A stretch of DNA of 64,000 nt from Haliotis asinina (GCF_037392515.1 NC_090281.1:52492753-52556752), one strand, 5' to 3'; shown: positions 12,901 through 27,940, counted from the first letter of the stretch. Made by a program: numbers and translations. The notes: a model not told the origin generated them from the letters alone.

Positions 12901-15900
12901 AGCCATATGACCGCCAAATGATGAAACTTTTGATATACATGTAAGAACAGGAAATGTTAAGCATCTCATGCTGATGCACTATGCCGATTTTCACGTCATT
13001 CTGTGTAGAACTGTAGTAGATACAGCGTTTCAAATGTAGTGTCACCAGAATCTGCTGAAATCCAATATGGCGGCCAAACAATTCACATTTTGACATGCAT
13101 CAAAGAACAAAAAATGTTTAACACATCAAGTTACAGCACACTGCAAGATTTTAGCTGCATAGCTGTAATAGTAATGGTGCTGCGATTTTTTGAAAATACA
13201 TCTGAGTTGAAAATAAACAACAAAAGTAAACATCTGAATATGCGTAACTAAGCAAGATATCGCAATATACTTCCACTTCGTACATATATCAGGTACCTGT
13301 TCTATATCTGCAAAATCACAATGTTCTGCAGTAAATATTTTCAGAGTTATGGATTGCGGAAAATGCGTACTTCACAAAATCTGCAAATTTCCTTTCAACA
13401 GCTTCAATCCAATATGGCCGCCGCATCACGTGACTTTTGATATATGACTAAGAACAAAAATTGTTCACCAGCCAAAAACAACTTCAGAACATGTATTTCA
13501 AGCGTTGTAGCTGCTAAGTTTGCCTTGCAAAAAAAATCAGAGAGAAGCCTGTTTACGTTTTTGTAGTCAACTTTTGAGCCGAAGTAGCATCCAATATGGC
13601 GGCCATCGAATCCACATTGTCGCATTTGACGATGTCGTTGCGTAGGGAGGTGCCTAGAGACAAAGTATGGCAAGTTTGAAAGCGGTAGCTGCTGTAGTTG
13701 TAGTGCAGCAGATTTTGGGAGCAAAGTAGTCAGAATTGGGCTGAAAAACAGCAGCAAAAACTTCAATCGCAAATAGCGGCCAAACGGTGCATTTTAGCGA
13801 CTCGGCGCAACAGATGAAATTGTAGACATTTTGATTGCGCATCTGCTCAAGAAGTTTGGTAGTCATTGCAGCAGTAGTTTTGGAGATTATTGCATTTCAA
13901 ATTGAAAATTTTGAATTAATTTTGATTTATCTGCCCTTTGCTATTGGACCCACAGCCTAGAGATTTTAATGGGGAATATCTACACCTCGGTGCGCATCTG
14001 CCTGATTTTTTTCAAGCGATTCTGTCCACTGGTGCTCTTTGTATCGCTGGCACAAAATACGGCGGAAAAATAAATAATAATAAAAACATCAGTAATTACA
14101 ATAGGTCTTCTGCCTTATGGCAAGAAGCCCTAATAAGAAAAATCGTTATTTTTGAGTTTTTCGGGGTTTTGACACTTGCATTTGATAGCATGCCAAACAA
14201 ACAATTTTTTTAGTCAAGGTCACCAAGGTCACGTGTCAAGGTCATTTAACTGGTTAGACACAAGAAAAAGCACTTTTTTTCGCGAGCTAAGGCGACATTG
14301 TTATGGCATATAGGCTAAAAGGAATTAGTGTTTCTGCTTTGCCCGGACCCGCTGTATCATATGCGCTGGTTAGATTTGCTGACAAACTTGTCCGTTGTCT
14401 GTTCATATGTCTGTCCGTCAAAATACTGTATCTCCATTATCTCGGAAACTATTCAATGTACGGAGTTGAGATTTTGCACACTGCATCCCCTTGACTGTGT
14501 GTATCAATTCTGTAAAAACCAAGTCATTCGGATTTCAACTTTTGTTTCTATGGCAACCCCGATAAACGAAAAACTTCAATCCAAGATGGCGGCCAAACGG
14601 TTAGAGATATCGAATTTTGACCCCCGCCCAAAAATGTTCGGCTTCACATGACCAAGCCACATGCAAAATATGGAAGCGATTGGATTAATAGTAATGGAGT
14701 TACATGCTGTTTTATGCCGTTTTAGACGCATATTAGATTTCTCCAATTTTCAAAGCCATATGACCGCCAAATGATGAAACTTTTGATATACATGTAAGAA
14801 CAGGAAATGTTAAGCATCTCATGCTGATGCACTATGCCGATTTTCACGTCATTCTGTGTAGAACTGTAGTAGATACAGCGTTTCAAATGTAGTGTCACCA
14901 GAATCTGCTGAAATCCAATATGGCGGCCAAACAATTCACATTTTGACATGCATCAAAGAACAAAAAATGTTTAACACATCAAGTTACAGCACACTGCAAG
15001 ATTTTAGCTGCATAGCTGTAATAGTAATGGTGCTGCGATTTTTTGAAAATACATCTGAGTTGAAAATAAACAACAAAAGTAAACATCTGAATATGCGTAA
15101 CTAAGCAAGATATCGCAATATACTTCCACTTCGTACATATATCAGGTACCTGTTCTATATCTGCAAAATCACAATGTTCTGCAGTAAATATTTTCAGAGT
15201 TATGGATTGCGGAAAATGCGTACTTCACAAAATCTGCAAATTTCCTTTCAACAGCTTCAATCCAATATGGCCGCCGCATCACGTGACTTTTGATATATGA
15301 CTAAGAACAAAAATTGTTCACCAGCCAAAAACAACTTCAGAACATGTATTTCAAGCGTTGTAGCTGCTAAGTTTGCCTTGCAAAAAAAATCAGAGAGAAG
15401 CCTGTTTACGTTTTTGTAGTCAACTTTTGAGCCGAAGTAGCATCCAATATGGCGGCCATCGAATCCACATTGTCGCATTTGACGATGTCGTTGCGTAGGG
15501 AGGTGCCTAGAGACAAAGTATGGCAAGTTTGAAAGCGGTAGCTGCTGTAGTTGTAGTGCAGCAGATTTTGGGAGCAAAGTAGTCAGAATTGGGCTGAAAA
15601 ACAGCAGCAAAAACTTCAATCGCAAATAGCGGCCAAACGGTGCATTTTAGCGACTCGGCGCAACAGATGAAATTGTAGACATTTTGATTGCGCATCTGCT
15701 CAAGAAGTTTGGTAGTCATTGCAGCAGTAGTTTTGGAGATTATTGCATTTCAAATTGAAAATTTTGAATTAATTTTGATTTATCTGCCCTTTGCTATTGG
15801 ACCCACAGCCTAGAGATTTTAATGGGGAATATCTACACCTCGGTGCGCATCTGCCTGATTTTTTTCAAGCGATTCTGTCCACTGGTGCTCTTTGTATCGC

Positions 15901-18900
15901 TGGCACAAAATACGGCGGAAAAATAAATAATAATAAAAACATCAGTAATTACAATAGGTCTTCTGCCTTATGGCAAGAAGCCCTAATAAGAAAAATCGTT
16001 ATTTTTGAGTTTTTCGGGGTTTTGACACTTGCATTTGATAGCATGCCAAACAAACAATTTTTTTAGTCAAGGTCACCAAGGTCACGTGTCAAGGTCATTT
16101 AACTGGTTAGACACAAGAAAAAGCACTTTTTTTCGCGAGCTAAGGCGACATTGTTATGGCATATAGGCTAAAAGGAATTAGTGTTTCTGCTTTGCCCGGA
16201 CCCGCTGTATCATATGCGCTGGTTAGATTTGCTGACAAACTTGTCCGTTGTCTGTTCATATGTCTGTCCGTCAAAATACTGTATCTCCATTATCTCGGAA
16301 ACTATTCAATGTACGGAGTTGAGATTTTGCACACTGCATCCCCTTGACTGTGTGTATCAATTCTGTAAAAACCAAGTCATTCGGATTTCAACTTTTGTTT
16401 CTATGGCAACCCCGATAAACGAAAAACTTCAATCCAAGATGGCGGCCAAACGGTTAGAGATATCGAATTTTGACCCCCGCCCAAAAATGTTCGGCTTCAC
16501 ATGACCAAGCCACATGCAAAATATGGAAGCGATTGGATTAATAGTAATGGAGTTACATGCTGTTTTATGCCGTTTTAGACGCATATTAGATTTCTCCAAT
16601 TTTCAAAGCCATATGACCGCCAAATGATGAAACTTTTGATATACATGTAAGAACAGGAAATGTTAAGCATCTCATGCTGATGCACTATGCCGATTTTCAC
16701 GTCATTCTGTGTAGAACTGTAGTAGATACAGCGTTTCAAATGTAGTGTCACCAGAATCTGCTGAAATCCAATATGGCGGCCAAACAATTCACATTTTGAC
16801 ATGCATCAAAGAACAAAAAATGTTTAACACATCAAGTTACAGCACACTGCAAGATTTTAGCTGCATAGCTGTAATAGTAATGGTGCTGCGATTTTTTGAA
16901 AATACATCTGAGTTGAAAATAAACAACAAAAGTAAACATCTGAATATGCGTAACTAAGCAAGATATCGCAATATACTTCCACTTCGTACATATATCAGGT
17001 ACCTGTTCTATATCTGCAAAATCACAATGTTCTGCAGTAAATATTTTCAGAGTTATGGATTGCGGAAAATGCGTACTTCACAAAATCTGCAAATTTCCTT
17101 TCAACAGCTTCAATCCAATATGGCCGCCGCATCACGTGACTTTTGATATATGACTAAGAACAAAAATTGTTCACCAGCCAAAAACAACTTCAGAACATGT
17201 ATTTCAAGCGTTGTAGCTGCTAAGTTTGCCTTGCAAAAAAAATCAGAGAGAAGCCTGTTTACGTTTTTGTAGTCAACTTTTGAGCCGAAGTAGCATCCAA
17301 TATGGCGGCCATCGAATCCACATTGTCGCATTTGACGATGTCGTTGCGTAGGGAGGTGCCTAGAGACAAAGTATGGCAAGTTTGAAAGCGGTAGCTGCTG
17401 TAGTTGTAGTGCAGCAGATTTTGGGAGCAAAGTAGTCAGAATTGGGCTGAAAAACAGCAGCAAAAACTTCAATCGCAAATAGCGGCCAAACGGTGCATTT
17501 TAGCGACTCGGCGCAACAGATGAAATTGTAGACATTTTGATTGCGCATCTGCTCAAGAAGTTTGGTAGTCATTGCAGCAGTAGTTTTGGAGATTATTGCA
17601 TTTCAAATTGAAAATTTTGAATTAATTTTGATTTATCTGCCCTTTGCTATTGGACCCACAGCCTAGAGATTTTAATGGGGAATATCTACACCTCGGTGCG
17701 CATCTGCCTGATTTTTTTCAAGCGATTCTGTCCACTGGTGCTCTTTGTATCGCTGGCACAAAATACGGCGGAAAAATAAATAATAATAAAAACATCAGTA
17801 ATTACAATAGGTCTTCTGCCTTATGGCAAGAAGCCCTAATAAGAAAAATCGTTATTTTTGAGTTTTTCGGGGTTTTGACACTTGCATTTGATAGCATGCC
17901 AAACAAACAATTTTTTTAGTCAAGGTCACCAAGGTCACGTGTCAAGGTCATTTAACTGGTTAGACACAAGAAAAAGCACTTTTTTTCGCGAGCTAAGGCG
18001 ACATTGTTATGGCATATAGGCTAAAAGGAATTAGTGTTTCTGCTTTGCCCGGACCCGCTGTATCATATGCGCTGGTTAGATTTGCTGACAAACTTGTCCG
18101 TTGTCTGTTCATATGTCTGTCCGTCAAAATACTGTATCTCCATTATCTCGGAAACTATTCAATGTACGGAGTTGAGATTTTGCACACTGCATCCCCTTGA
18201 CTGTGTGTATCAATTCTGTAAAAACCAAGTCATTCGGATTTCAACTTTTGTTTCTATGGCAACCCCGATAAACGAAAAACTTCAATCCAAGATGGCGGCC
18301 AAACGGTTAGAGATATCGAATTTTGACCCCCGCCCAAAAATGTTCGGCTTCACATGACCAAGCCACATGCAAAATATGGAAGCGATTGGATTAATAGTAA
18401 TGGAGTTACATGCTGTTTTATGCCGTTTTAGACGCATATTAGATTTCTCCAATTTTCAAAGCCATATGACCGCCAAATGATGAAACTTTTGATATACATG
18501 TAAGAACAGGAAATGTTAAGCATCTCATGCTGATGCACTATGCCGATTTTCACGTCATTCTGTGTAGAACTGTAGTAGATACAGCGTTTCAAATGTAGTG
18601 TCACCAGAATCTGCTGAAATCCAATATGGCGGCCAAACAATTCACATTTTGACATGCATCAAAGAACAAAAAATGTTTAACACATCAAGTTACAGCACAC
18701 TGCAAGATTTTAGCTGCATAGCTGTAATAGTAATGGTGCTGCGATTTTTTGAAAATACATCTGAGTTGAAAATAAACAACAAAAGTAAACATCTGAATAT
18801 GCGTAACTAAGCAAGATATCGCAATATACTTCCACTTCGTACATATATCAGGTACCTGTTCTATATCTGCAAAATCACAATGTTCTGCAGTAAATATTTT

Positions 18901-21900
18901 CAGAGTTATGGATTGCGGAAAATGCGTACTTCACAAAATCTGCAAATTTCCTTTCAACAGCTTCAATCCAATATGGCCGCCGCATCACGTGACTTTTGAT
19001 ATATGACTAAGAACAAAAATTGTTCACCAGCCAAAAACAACTTCAGAACATGTATTTCAAGCGTTGTAGCTGCTAAGTTTGCCTTGCAAAAAAAATCAGA
19101 GAGAAGCCTGTTTACGTTTTTGTAGTCAACTTTTGAGCCGAAGTAGCATCCAATATGGCGGCCATCGAATCCACATTGTCGCATTTGACGATGTCGTTGC
19201 GTAGGGAGGTGCCTAGAGACAAAGTATGGCAAGTTTGAAAGCGGTAGCTGCTGTAGTTGTAGTGCAGCAGATTTTGGGAGCAAAGTAGTCAGAATTGGGC
19301 TGAAAAACAGCAGCAAAAACTTCAATCGCAAATAGCGGCCAAACGGTGCATTTTAGCGACTCGGCGCAACAGATGAAATTGTAGACATTTTGATTGCGCA
19401 TCTGCTCAAGAAGTTTGGTAGTCATTGCAGCAGTAGTTTTGGAGATTATTGCATTTCAAATTGAAAATTTTGAATTAATTTTGATTTATCTGCCCTTTGC
19501 TATTGGACCCACAGCCTAGAGATTTTAATGGGGAATATCTACACCTCGGTGCGCATCTGCCTGATTTTTTTCAAGCGATTCTGTCCACTGGTGCTCTTTG
19601 TATCGCTGGCACAAAATACGGCGGAAAAATAAATAATAATAAAAACATCAGTAATTACAATAGGTCTTCTGCCTTATGGCAAGAAGCCCTAATAAGAAAA
19701 ATCGTTATTTTTGAGTTTTTCGGGGTTTTGACACTTGCATTTGATAGCATGCCAAACAAACAATTTTTTTAGTCAAGGTCACCAAGGTCACGTGTCAAGG
19801 TCATTTAACTGGTTAGACACAAGAAAAAGCACTTTTTTTCGCGAGCTAAGGCGACATTGTTATGGCATATAGGCTAAAAGGAATTAGTGTTTCTGCTTTG
19901 CCCGGACCCGCTGTATCATATGCGCTGGTTAGATTTGCTGACAAACTTGTCCGTTGTCTGTTCATATGTCTGTCCGTCAAAATACTGTATCTCCATTATC
20001 TCGGAAACTATTCAATGTACGGAGTTGAGATTTTGCACACTGCATCCCCTTGACTGTGTGTATCAATTCTGTAAAAACCAAGTCATTCGGATTTCAACTT
20101 TTGTTTCTATGGCAACCCCGATAAACGAAAAACTTCAATCCAAGATGGCGGCCAAACGGTTAGAGATATCGAATTTTGACCCCCGCCCAAAAATGTTCGG
20201 CTTCACATGACCAAGCCACATGCAAAATATGGAAGCGATTGGATTAATAGTAATGGAGTTACATGCTGTTTTATGCCGTTTTAGACGCATATTAGATTTC
20301 TCCAATTTTCAAAGCCATATGACCGCCAAATGATGAAACTTTTGATATACATGTAAGAACAGGAAATGTTAAGCATCTCATGCTGATGCACTATGCCGAT
20401 TTTCACGTCATTCTGTGTAGAACTGTAGTAGATACAGCGTTTCAAATGTAGTGTCACCAGAATCTGCTGAAATCCAATATGGCGGCCAAACAATTCACAT
20501 TTTGACATGCATCAAAGAACAAAAAATGTTTAACACATCAAGTTACAGCACACTGCAAGATTTTAGCTGCATAGCTGTAATAGTAATGGTGCTGCGATTT
20601 TTTGAAAATACATCTGAGTTGAAAATAAACAACAAAAGTAAACATCTGAATATGCGTAACTAAGCAAGATATCGCAATATACTTCCACTTCGTACATATA
20701 TCAGGTACCTGTTCTATATCTGCAAAATCACAATGTTCTGCAGTAAATATTTTCAGAGTTATGGATTGCGGAAAATGCGTACTTCACAAAATCTGCAAAT
20801 TTCCTTTCAACAGCTTCAATCCAATATGGCCGCCGCATCACGTGACTTTTGATATATGACTAAGAACAAAAATTGTTCACCAGCCAAAAACAACTTCAGA
20901 ACATGTATTTCAAGCGTTGTAGCTGCTAAGTTTGCCTTGCAAAAAAAATCAGAGAGAAGCCTGTTTACGTTTTTGTAGTCAACTTTTGAGCCGAAGTAGC
21001 ATCCAATATGGCGGCCATCGAATCCACATTGTCGCATTTGACGATGTCGTTGCGTAGGGAGGTGCCTAGAGACAAAGTATGGCAAGTTTGAAAGCGGTAG
21101 CTGCTGTAGTTGTAGTGCAGCAGATTTTGGGAGCAAAGTAGTCAGAATTGGGCTGAAAAACAGCAGCAAAAACTTCAATCGCAAATAGCGGCCAAACGGT
21201 GCATTTTAGCGACTCGGCGCAACAGATGAAATTGTAGACATTTTGATTGCGCATCTGCTCAAGAAGTTTGGTAGTCATTGCAGCAGTAGTTTTGGAGATT
21301 ATTGCATTTCAAATTGAAAATTTTGAATTAATTTTGATTTATCTGCCCTTTGCTATTGGACCCACAGCCTAGAGATTTTAATGGGGAATATCTACACCTC
21401 GGTGCGCATCTGCCTGATTTTTTTCAAGCGATTCTGTCCACTGGTGCTCTTTGTATCGCTGGCACAAAATACGGCGGAAAAATAAATAATAATAAAAACA
21501 TCAGTAATTACAATAGGTCTTCTGCCTTATGGCAAGAAGCCCTAATAAGAAAAATCGTTATTTTTGAGTTTTTCGGGGTTTTGACACTTGCATTTGATAG
21601 CATGCCAAACAAACAATTTTTTTAGTCAAGGTCACCAAGGTCACGTGTCAAGGTCATTTAACTGGTTAGACACAAGAAAAAGCACTTTTTTTCGCGAGCT
21701 AAGGCGACATTGTTATGGCATATAGGCTAAAAGGAATTAGTGTTTCTGCTTTGCCCGGACCCGCTGTATCATATGCGCTGGTTAGATTTGCTGACAAACT
21801 TGTCCGTTGTCTGTTCATATGTCTGTCCGTCAAAATACTGTATCTCCATTATCTCGGAAACTATTCAATGTACGGAGTTGAGATTTTGCACACTGCATCC

Positions 21901-24900
21901 CCTTGACTGTGTGTATCAATTCTGTAAAAACCAAGTCATTCGGATTTCAACTTTTGTTTCTATGGCAACCCCGATAAACGAAAAACTTCAATCCAAGATG
22001 GCGGCCAAACGGTTAGAGATATCGAATTTTGACCCCCGCCCAAAAATGTTCGGCTTCACATGACCAAGCCACATGCAAAATATGGAAGCGATTGGATTAA
22101 TAGTAATGGAGTTACATGCTGTTTTATGCCGTTTTAGACGCATATTAGATTTCTCCAATTTTCAAAGCCATATGACCGCCAAATGATGAAACTTTTGATA
22201 TACATGTAAGAACAGGAAATGTTAAGCATCTCATGCTGATGCACTATGCCGATTTTCACGTCATTCTGTGTAGAACTGTAGTAGATACAGCGTTTCAAAT
22301 GTAGTGTCACCAGAATCTGCTGAAATCCAATATGGCGGCCAAACAATTCACATTTTGACATGCATCAAAGAACAAAAAATGTTTAACACATCAAGTTACA
22401 GCACACTGCAAGATTTTAGCTGCATAGCTGTAATAGTAATGGTGCTGCGATTTTTTGAAAATACATCTGAGTTGAAAATAAACAACAAAAGTAAACATCT
22501 GAATATGCGTAACTAAGCAAGATATCGCAATATACTTCCACTTCGTACATATATCAGGTACCTGTTCTATATCTGCAAAATCACAATGTTCTGCAGTAAA
22601 TATTTTCAGAGTTATGGATTGCGGAAAATGCGTACTTCACAAAATCTGCAAATTTCCTTTCAACAGCTTCAATCCAATATGGCCGCCGCATCACGTGACT
22701 TTTGATATATGACTAAGAACAAAAATTGTTCACCAGCCAAAAACAACTTCAGAACATGTATTTCAAGCGTTGTAGCTGCTAAGTTTGCCTTGCAAAAAAA
22801 ATCAGAGAGAAGCCTGTTTACGTTTTTGTAGTCAACTTTTGAGCCGAAGTAGCATCCAATATGGCGGCCATCGAATCCACATTGTCGCATTTGACGATGT
22901 CGTTGCGTAGGGAGGTGCCTAGAGACAAAGTATGGCAAGTTTGAAAGCGGTAGCTGCTGTAGTTGTAGTGCAGCAGATTTTGGGAGCAAAGTAGTCAGAA
23001 TTGGGCTGAAAAACAGCAGCAAAAACTTCAATCGCAAATAGCGGCCAAACGGTGCATTTTAGCGACTCGGCGCAACAGATGAAATTGTAGACATTTTGAT
23101 TGCGCATCTGCTCAAGAAGTTTGGTAGTCATTGCAGCAGTAGTTTTGGAGATTATTGCATTTCAAATTGAAAATTTTGAATTAATTTTGATTTATCTGCC
23201 CTTTGCTATTGGACCCACAGCCTAGAGATTTTAATGGGGAATATCTACACCTCGGTGCGCATCTGCCTGATTTTTTTCAAGCGATTCTGTCCACTGGTGC
23301 TCTTTGTATCGCTGGCACAAAATACGGCGGAAAAATAAATAATAATAAAAACATCAGTAATTACAATAGGTCTTCTGCCTTATGGCAAGAAGCCCTAATA
23401 AGAAAAATCGTTATTTTTGAGTTTTTCGGGGTTTTGACACTTGCATTTGATAGCATGCCAAACAAACAATTTTTTTAGTCAAGGTCACCAAGGTCACGTG
23501 TCAAGGTCATTTAACTGGTTAGACACAAGAAAAAGCACTTTTTTTCGCGAGCTAAGGCGACATTGTTATGGCATATAGGCTAAAAGGAATTAGTGTTTCT
23601 GCTTTGCCCGGACCCGCTGTATCATATGCGCTGGTTAGATTTGCTGACAAACTTGTCCGTTGTCTGTTCATATGTCTGTCCGTCAAAATACTGTATCTCC
23701 ATTATCTCGGAAACTATTCAATGTACGGAGTTGAGATTTTGCACACTGCATCCCCTTGACTGTGTGTATCAATTCTGTAAAAACCAAGTCATTCGGATTT
23801 CAACTTTTGTTTCTATGGCAACCCCGATAAACGAAAAACTTCAATCCAAGATGGCGGCCAAACGGTTAGAGATATCGAATTTTGACCCCCGCCCAAAAAT
23901 GTTCGGCTTCACATGACCAAGCCACATGCAAAATATGGAAGCGATTGGATTAATAGTAATGGAGTTACATGCTGTTTTATGCCGTTTTAGACGCATATTA
24001 GATTTCTCCAATTTTCAAAGCCATATGACCGCCAAATGATGAAACTTTTGATATACATGTAAGAACAGGAAATGTTAAGCATCTCATGCTGATGCACTAT
24101 GCCGATTTTCACGTCATTCTGTGTAGAACTGTAGTAGATACAGCGTTTCAAATGTAGTGTCACCAGAATCTGCTGAAATCCAATATGGCGGCCAAACAAT
24201 TCACATTTTGACATGCATCAAAGAACAAAAAATGTTTAACACATCAAGTTACAGCACACTGCAAGATTTTAGCTGCATAGCTGTAATAGTAATGGTGCTG
24301 CGATTTTTTGAAAATACATCTGAGTTGAAAATAAACAACAAAAGTAAACATCTGAATATGCGTAACTAAGCAAGATATCGCAATATACTTCCACTTCGTA
24401 CATATATCAGGTACCTGTTCTATATCTGCAAAATCACAATGTTCTGCAGTAAATATTTTCAGAGTTATGGATTGCGGAAAATGCGTACTTCACAAAATCT
24501 GCAAATTTCCTTTCAACAGCTTCAATCCAATATGGCCGCCGCATCACGTGACTTTTGATATATGACTAAGAACAAAAATTGTTCACCAGCCAAAAACAAC
24601 TTCAGAACATGTATTTCAAGCGTTGTAGCTGCTAAGTTTGCCTTGCAAAAAAAATCAGAGAGAAGCCTGTTTACGTTTTTGTAGTCAACTTTTGAGCCGA
24701 AGTAGCATCCAATATGGCGGCCATCGAATCCACATTGTCGCATTTGACGATGTCGTTGCGTAGGGAGGTGCCTAGAGACAAAGTATGGCAAGTTTGAAAG
24801 CGGTAGCTGCTGTAGTTGTAGTGCAGCAGATTTTGGGAGCAAAGTAGTCAGAATTGGGCTGAAAAACAGCAGCAAAAACTTCAATCGCAAATAGCGGCCA

Positions 24901-25251
24901 AACGGTGCATTTTAGCGACTCGGCGCAACAGATGAAATTGTAGACATTTTGATTGCGCATCTGCTCAAGAAGTTTGGTAGTCATTGCAGCAGTAGTTTTG
25001 GAGATTATTGCATTTCAAATTGAAAATTTTGAATTAATTTTGATTTATCTGCCCTTTGCTATTGGACCCACAGCCTAGAGATTTTAATGGGGAATATCTA
25101 CACCTCGGTGCGCATCTGCCTGATTTTTTTCAAGCGATTCTGTCCACTGGTGCTCTTTGTATCGCTGGCACAAAATACGGCGGAAAAATAAATAATAATA
25201 AAAACATCAGTAATTACAATAGGTCTTCTGCCTTATGGCAAGAAGCCCTAA
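9925..25251. repeat. 1853-bp satellite array, block 2 (about 8.3 units)
   Basis: The same 1853-bp unit as block 1, same orientation. Landmarks recur at 10622, 12475, 14328, 16181, 18034, 19887, 21740 and 23593. It starts at unit position 1173 (within the sixth internal monomer) and ends at 25251, soon after AGAAGCCCTAA, about 45 bases short of the half-site triplet. Translations of the shared frames are identical to block 1, so the two blocks have not diverged despite the spacer. This points to recent amplification or efficient homogenisation across both blocks; an assembly effect is not excluded. Confidence 0.97.
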
Positions 25252-25379
25252 AAATTGGTATCATAGGTTCCATGCGTATGCCACAAGTCTCTCTCACAAG
25301 GAAGGTAACGTGCATTTCAATGGTTTCAACATAATGCGGCATTGCAGTTTTAGTGGTTACTGAAATCTGAACTGGATAC
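25252..25379. other. Short stretch between satellite and transposon
   Basis: 128 bases linking the end of the satellite to the TTAA of the next element. An open frame running across from the satellite (25056-25334) is a chimera of repeat and flank and is not a gene. Nothing else is recognised. Confidence 0.6.
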
Positions 25380-27400
25380 TTAAAGGGGCACTGATGCGGA
25401 GCAATTTCCGTGGACTGGTGTAAACTTTTGTTATTGTTTTTCTCCCGTGAGTACCCGGATGATATCCCAGCATTCGTGACTGGTTCGTGACCTCTGCTGC
25501 GCATTCCGTAAGCGCAGCTGATCGTTTAATTATAGACAGATCAACTTAAGTGAAGTCATTTTTAGTTCATAACAAATGTATTAGGAAAACAAATGAAACA
25601 CTTTGAAGGGTAATCATCTGCCAGTGGTAGAAATGGTAAAAAACTATTAGGACGGAAAAATAACGAAGCCAATGTACGTCTCTATATTTTGTCTCATAAC
25701 CCTAATTAGTTTATTGTCATATTTGTATGATTCTGAAAATTAATAAAAGAACACACGATCTGCTTATACTCATAGTAAATTTCTAACATAACAGCAACAT
25801 TTATACATTGTATAGATTGCCAAAGGGGATCCTATTTCACACATATACGCGATCTAGTGTGTGTTTTCTGTCATATAGATTCTGCTGAATGCTACAACAA
25901 ATAAATTAAAACAAAATGCAAATAATGAATGTCAAACAGACTAATTTTATAGCAACAATGTCTGGCTACTACCTTGTTCAGGAATGTATCCATCAATATC
26001 CACGTAAAAGAAATCGTATTCCATTCATCTGCAGCTGGTAAATAATCCTGCTCTATGTCGCGTGTCTTACAACTGTCTAGTTTGCGAAAAAGTAACACAT
26101 CGTTTCACGTCTTTCGTTGGTGAAAACCAGATAAATCTCTCATTGGTCTCCCAAGATAGCACACCTGGCAAACTAATTGCATGATGTCCACTATTCTAAG
26201 TAATTTAGTTAACCAATAATGAGCAATCAATCAACCAACGCAAGGGTGGTTAATTCTTTGAAGGGATGATGTTGTTTTTGCACTCACTCTTTACGACAGG
26301 GTGTAGTCATCTACACACACTGCCTTTTGACAAATCCGTCAGAAGATAAAAGTAATTAATCAATCAGTGTGTTATCGGTTAATCCTTTGATCGATGTTTG
26401 TTTTTGTAACTCAGCTGATAAACCCTCTTGCATCACTTACATGCACATATTACATAACATACAATACATTTGCCATTACAGACCTTAGTTTATAATGTTG
26501 AGTATTTACTCCAGACAGGAGAAATGCCAAATGGGAACCTTTGTTGAGTAACCGAAGTGGTGTTACTACTAATTATACCTGTTATAAATTCATTAATTGA
26601 CCATCCAGAGAAATAATGACAAATAACACGTGCAGGTGTACACCATCAAACGCGAGTTACAGCAAGGAAGATGTAATCTCTGTGTCGCATGCAGCCTGAC
26701 AACACTTATGGGCCGAAACTGTTTTGAGTATACCAACGGAATTTCGTTACATAAGGAATACACACAGGCATTTGCTGTGTACTTGGGTAAATAGGTGAAA
26801 TAAGGGTTTTTTTACGTAAGAAAATTTTCAGATTTCTCTACCAAAGGCAAAGTCATCGTTTTTTGTTTACGAATTCAAATAAATCAACTGTGTGTTTTTA
26901 TTATCATAAATAATAAACCATTGTAGCTACCATAGCTACCAAAATTTCCGTATGATATTTGCTATCACAGCTGAACCAACACTCAAAACTACCTATATAT
27001 ATAAAGCTTTACAACCTTCCGTACTGAAACAAATGGCTTGCTACCTGCCTGTAGACATCATATTTTCATGTAACATGATTAAATATCGAGGTTAAAAACA
27101 CAGAAATAGGATCAAATTGGATCAGTAACTATTCCATCCAAGCATCCGAAAAGAACTACACTGCTGGGATATTTGGATACGATCAGACAAGGAATACCAT
27201 GGATATTTTTAAACAAATGGCATATGATGGGCATCCGACCTCCTGACTGTTTAGGTGAAGAAATTCTGCTAATATGGACAGGAGCCCAGTTCCTTTGTCC
27301 GTCACGGTCGAAGGAGCGGGCGCTGACCAATTTGCGGTTTGGTTTCGTAATTCGACCGTTGGCGAGAAACATTATTCGCTCCGCATCAGTGCCCCTTTAA
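25380..27400. mobile_element. Non-autonomous DNA transposon with TTAA sites (piggyBac-like ends)
   Basis: AGGGGCACTGATGCGGAG at 25384-25401 is matched by its exact reverse complement at 27379-27396. Both copies are directly bounded outside by TTAA (25380-25383 and 27397-27400). An exact TTAA duplication is known for piggyBac and also for Kolobok elements, so the superfamily is tentative. The interior is about 2.0 kb, AT-rich, with no transposase frame I can recognise, so the element would depend on an enzyme made elsewhere. Inside, two imperfect direct repeats of a GGTTAAT-CTTTGA segment lie about 130 bp apart (around 26220-26300 and 26350-26420). The perfect ends suggest a fairly young copy. 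Confidence 0.75.
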
Positions 27401-27940
27401 AATTTATGTTTTTACTTTCATCCTGTGGGTAGAATGACTAAACAAGTATGCATCAATATATTAACTTCCCCAGATGCCTGATAGAATACGTAACTGTGGA
27501 CAGCGCAATTAATTAGCAAGACGTATTAAATGGAACAGTGAATCATGAAGATCTAGTCAAAACTAGAACCGCTAATCTCAAAAAAATGATGAATAAACAT
27601 GATGTTCTCACAGGGTACATCTCTCCAGGTAACGAACATTCAAAACAGCACGTTTTTCACTTGCATATGACATTATGTATAATCCTTAATCTCTTGCCAA
27701 ATCTAACAGACAAAAGCTGTAACTTTGCATTAGAAATACAAGAACAATAATGGAACTATACACTGGCACCAGAGTTTTTGGTTATTTCCTGGTAGCGCAC
27801 ATGTCAGTCTACTGATACTCATGATAGTTACGTTCAATGGTTCCTGAATCATCTTGGCTAAGTTTCAGCATGCGCCCTGATTTTCCACATGCTTGAGGAG
27901 GTTGAACATACGATCTCTTCTTTCTTACACCAAACAATTC
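27401..27940. other. No gene seen
   Basis: Unique AT-rich DNA between the TTAA element and the broken transposon gene. The open frame near 27538-27750 has no recognisable family features and I do not call it a gene. Confidence 0.5.

Noticed and set aside
1-25251. Seven recurrent open frames of 63-122 codons per satellite unit
   Set aside because: They lie on both strands and overlap, match no family, and recur only because the DNA is tandemly repeated.
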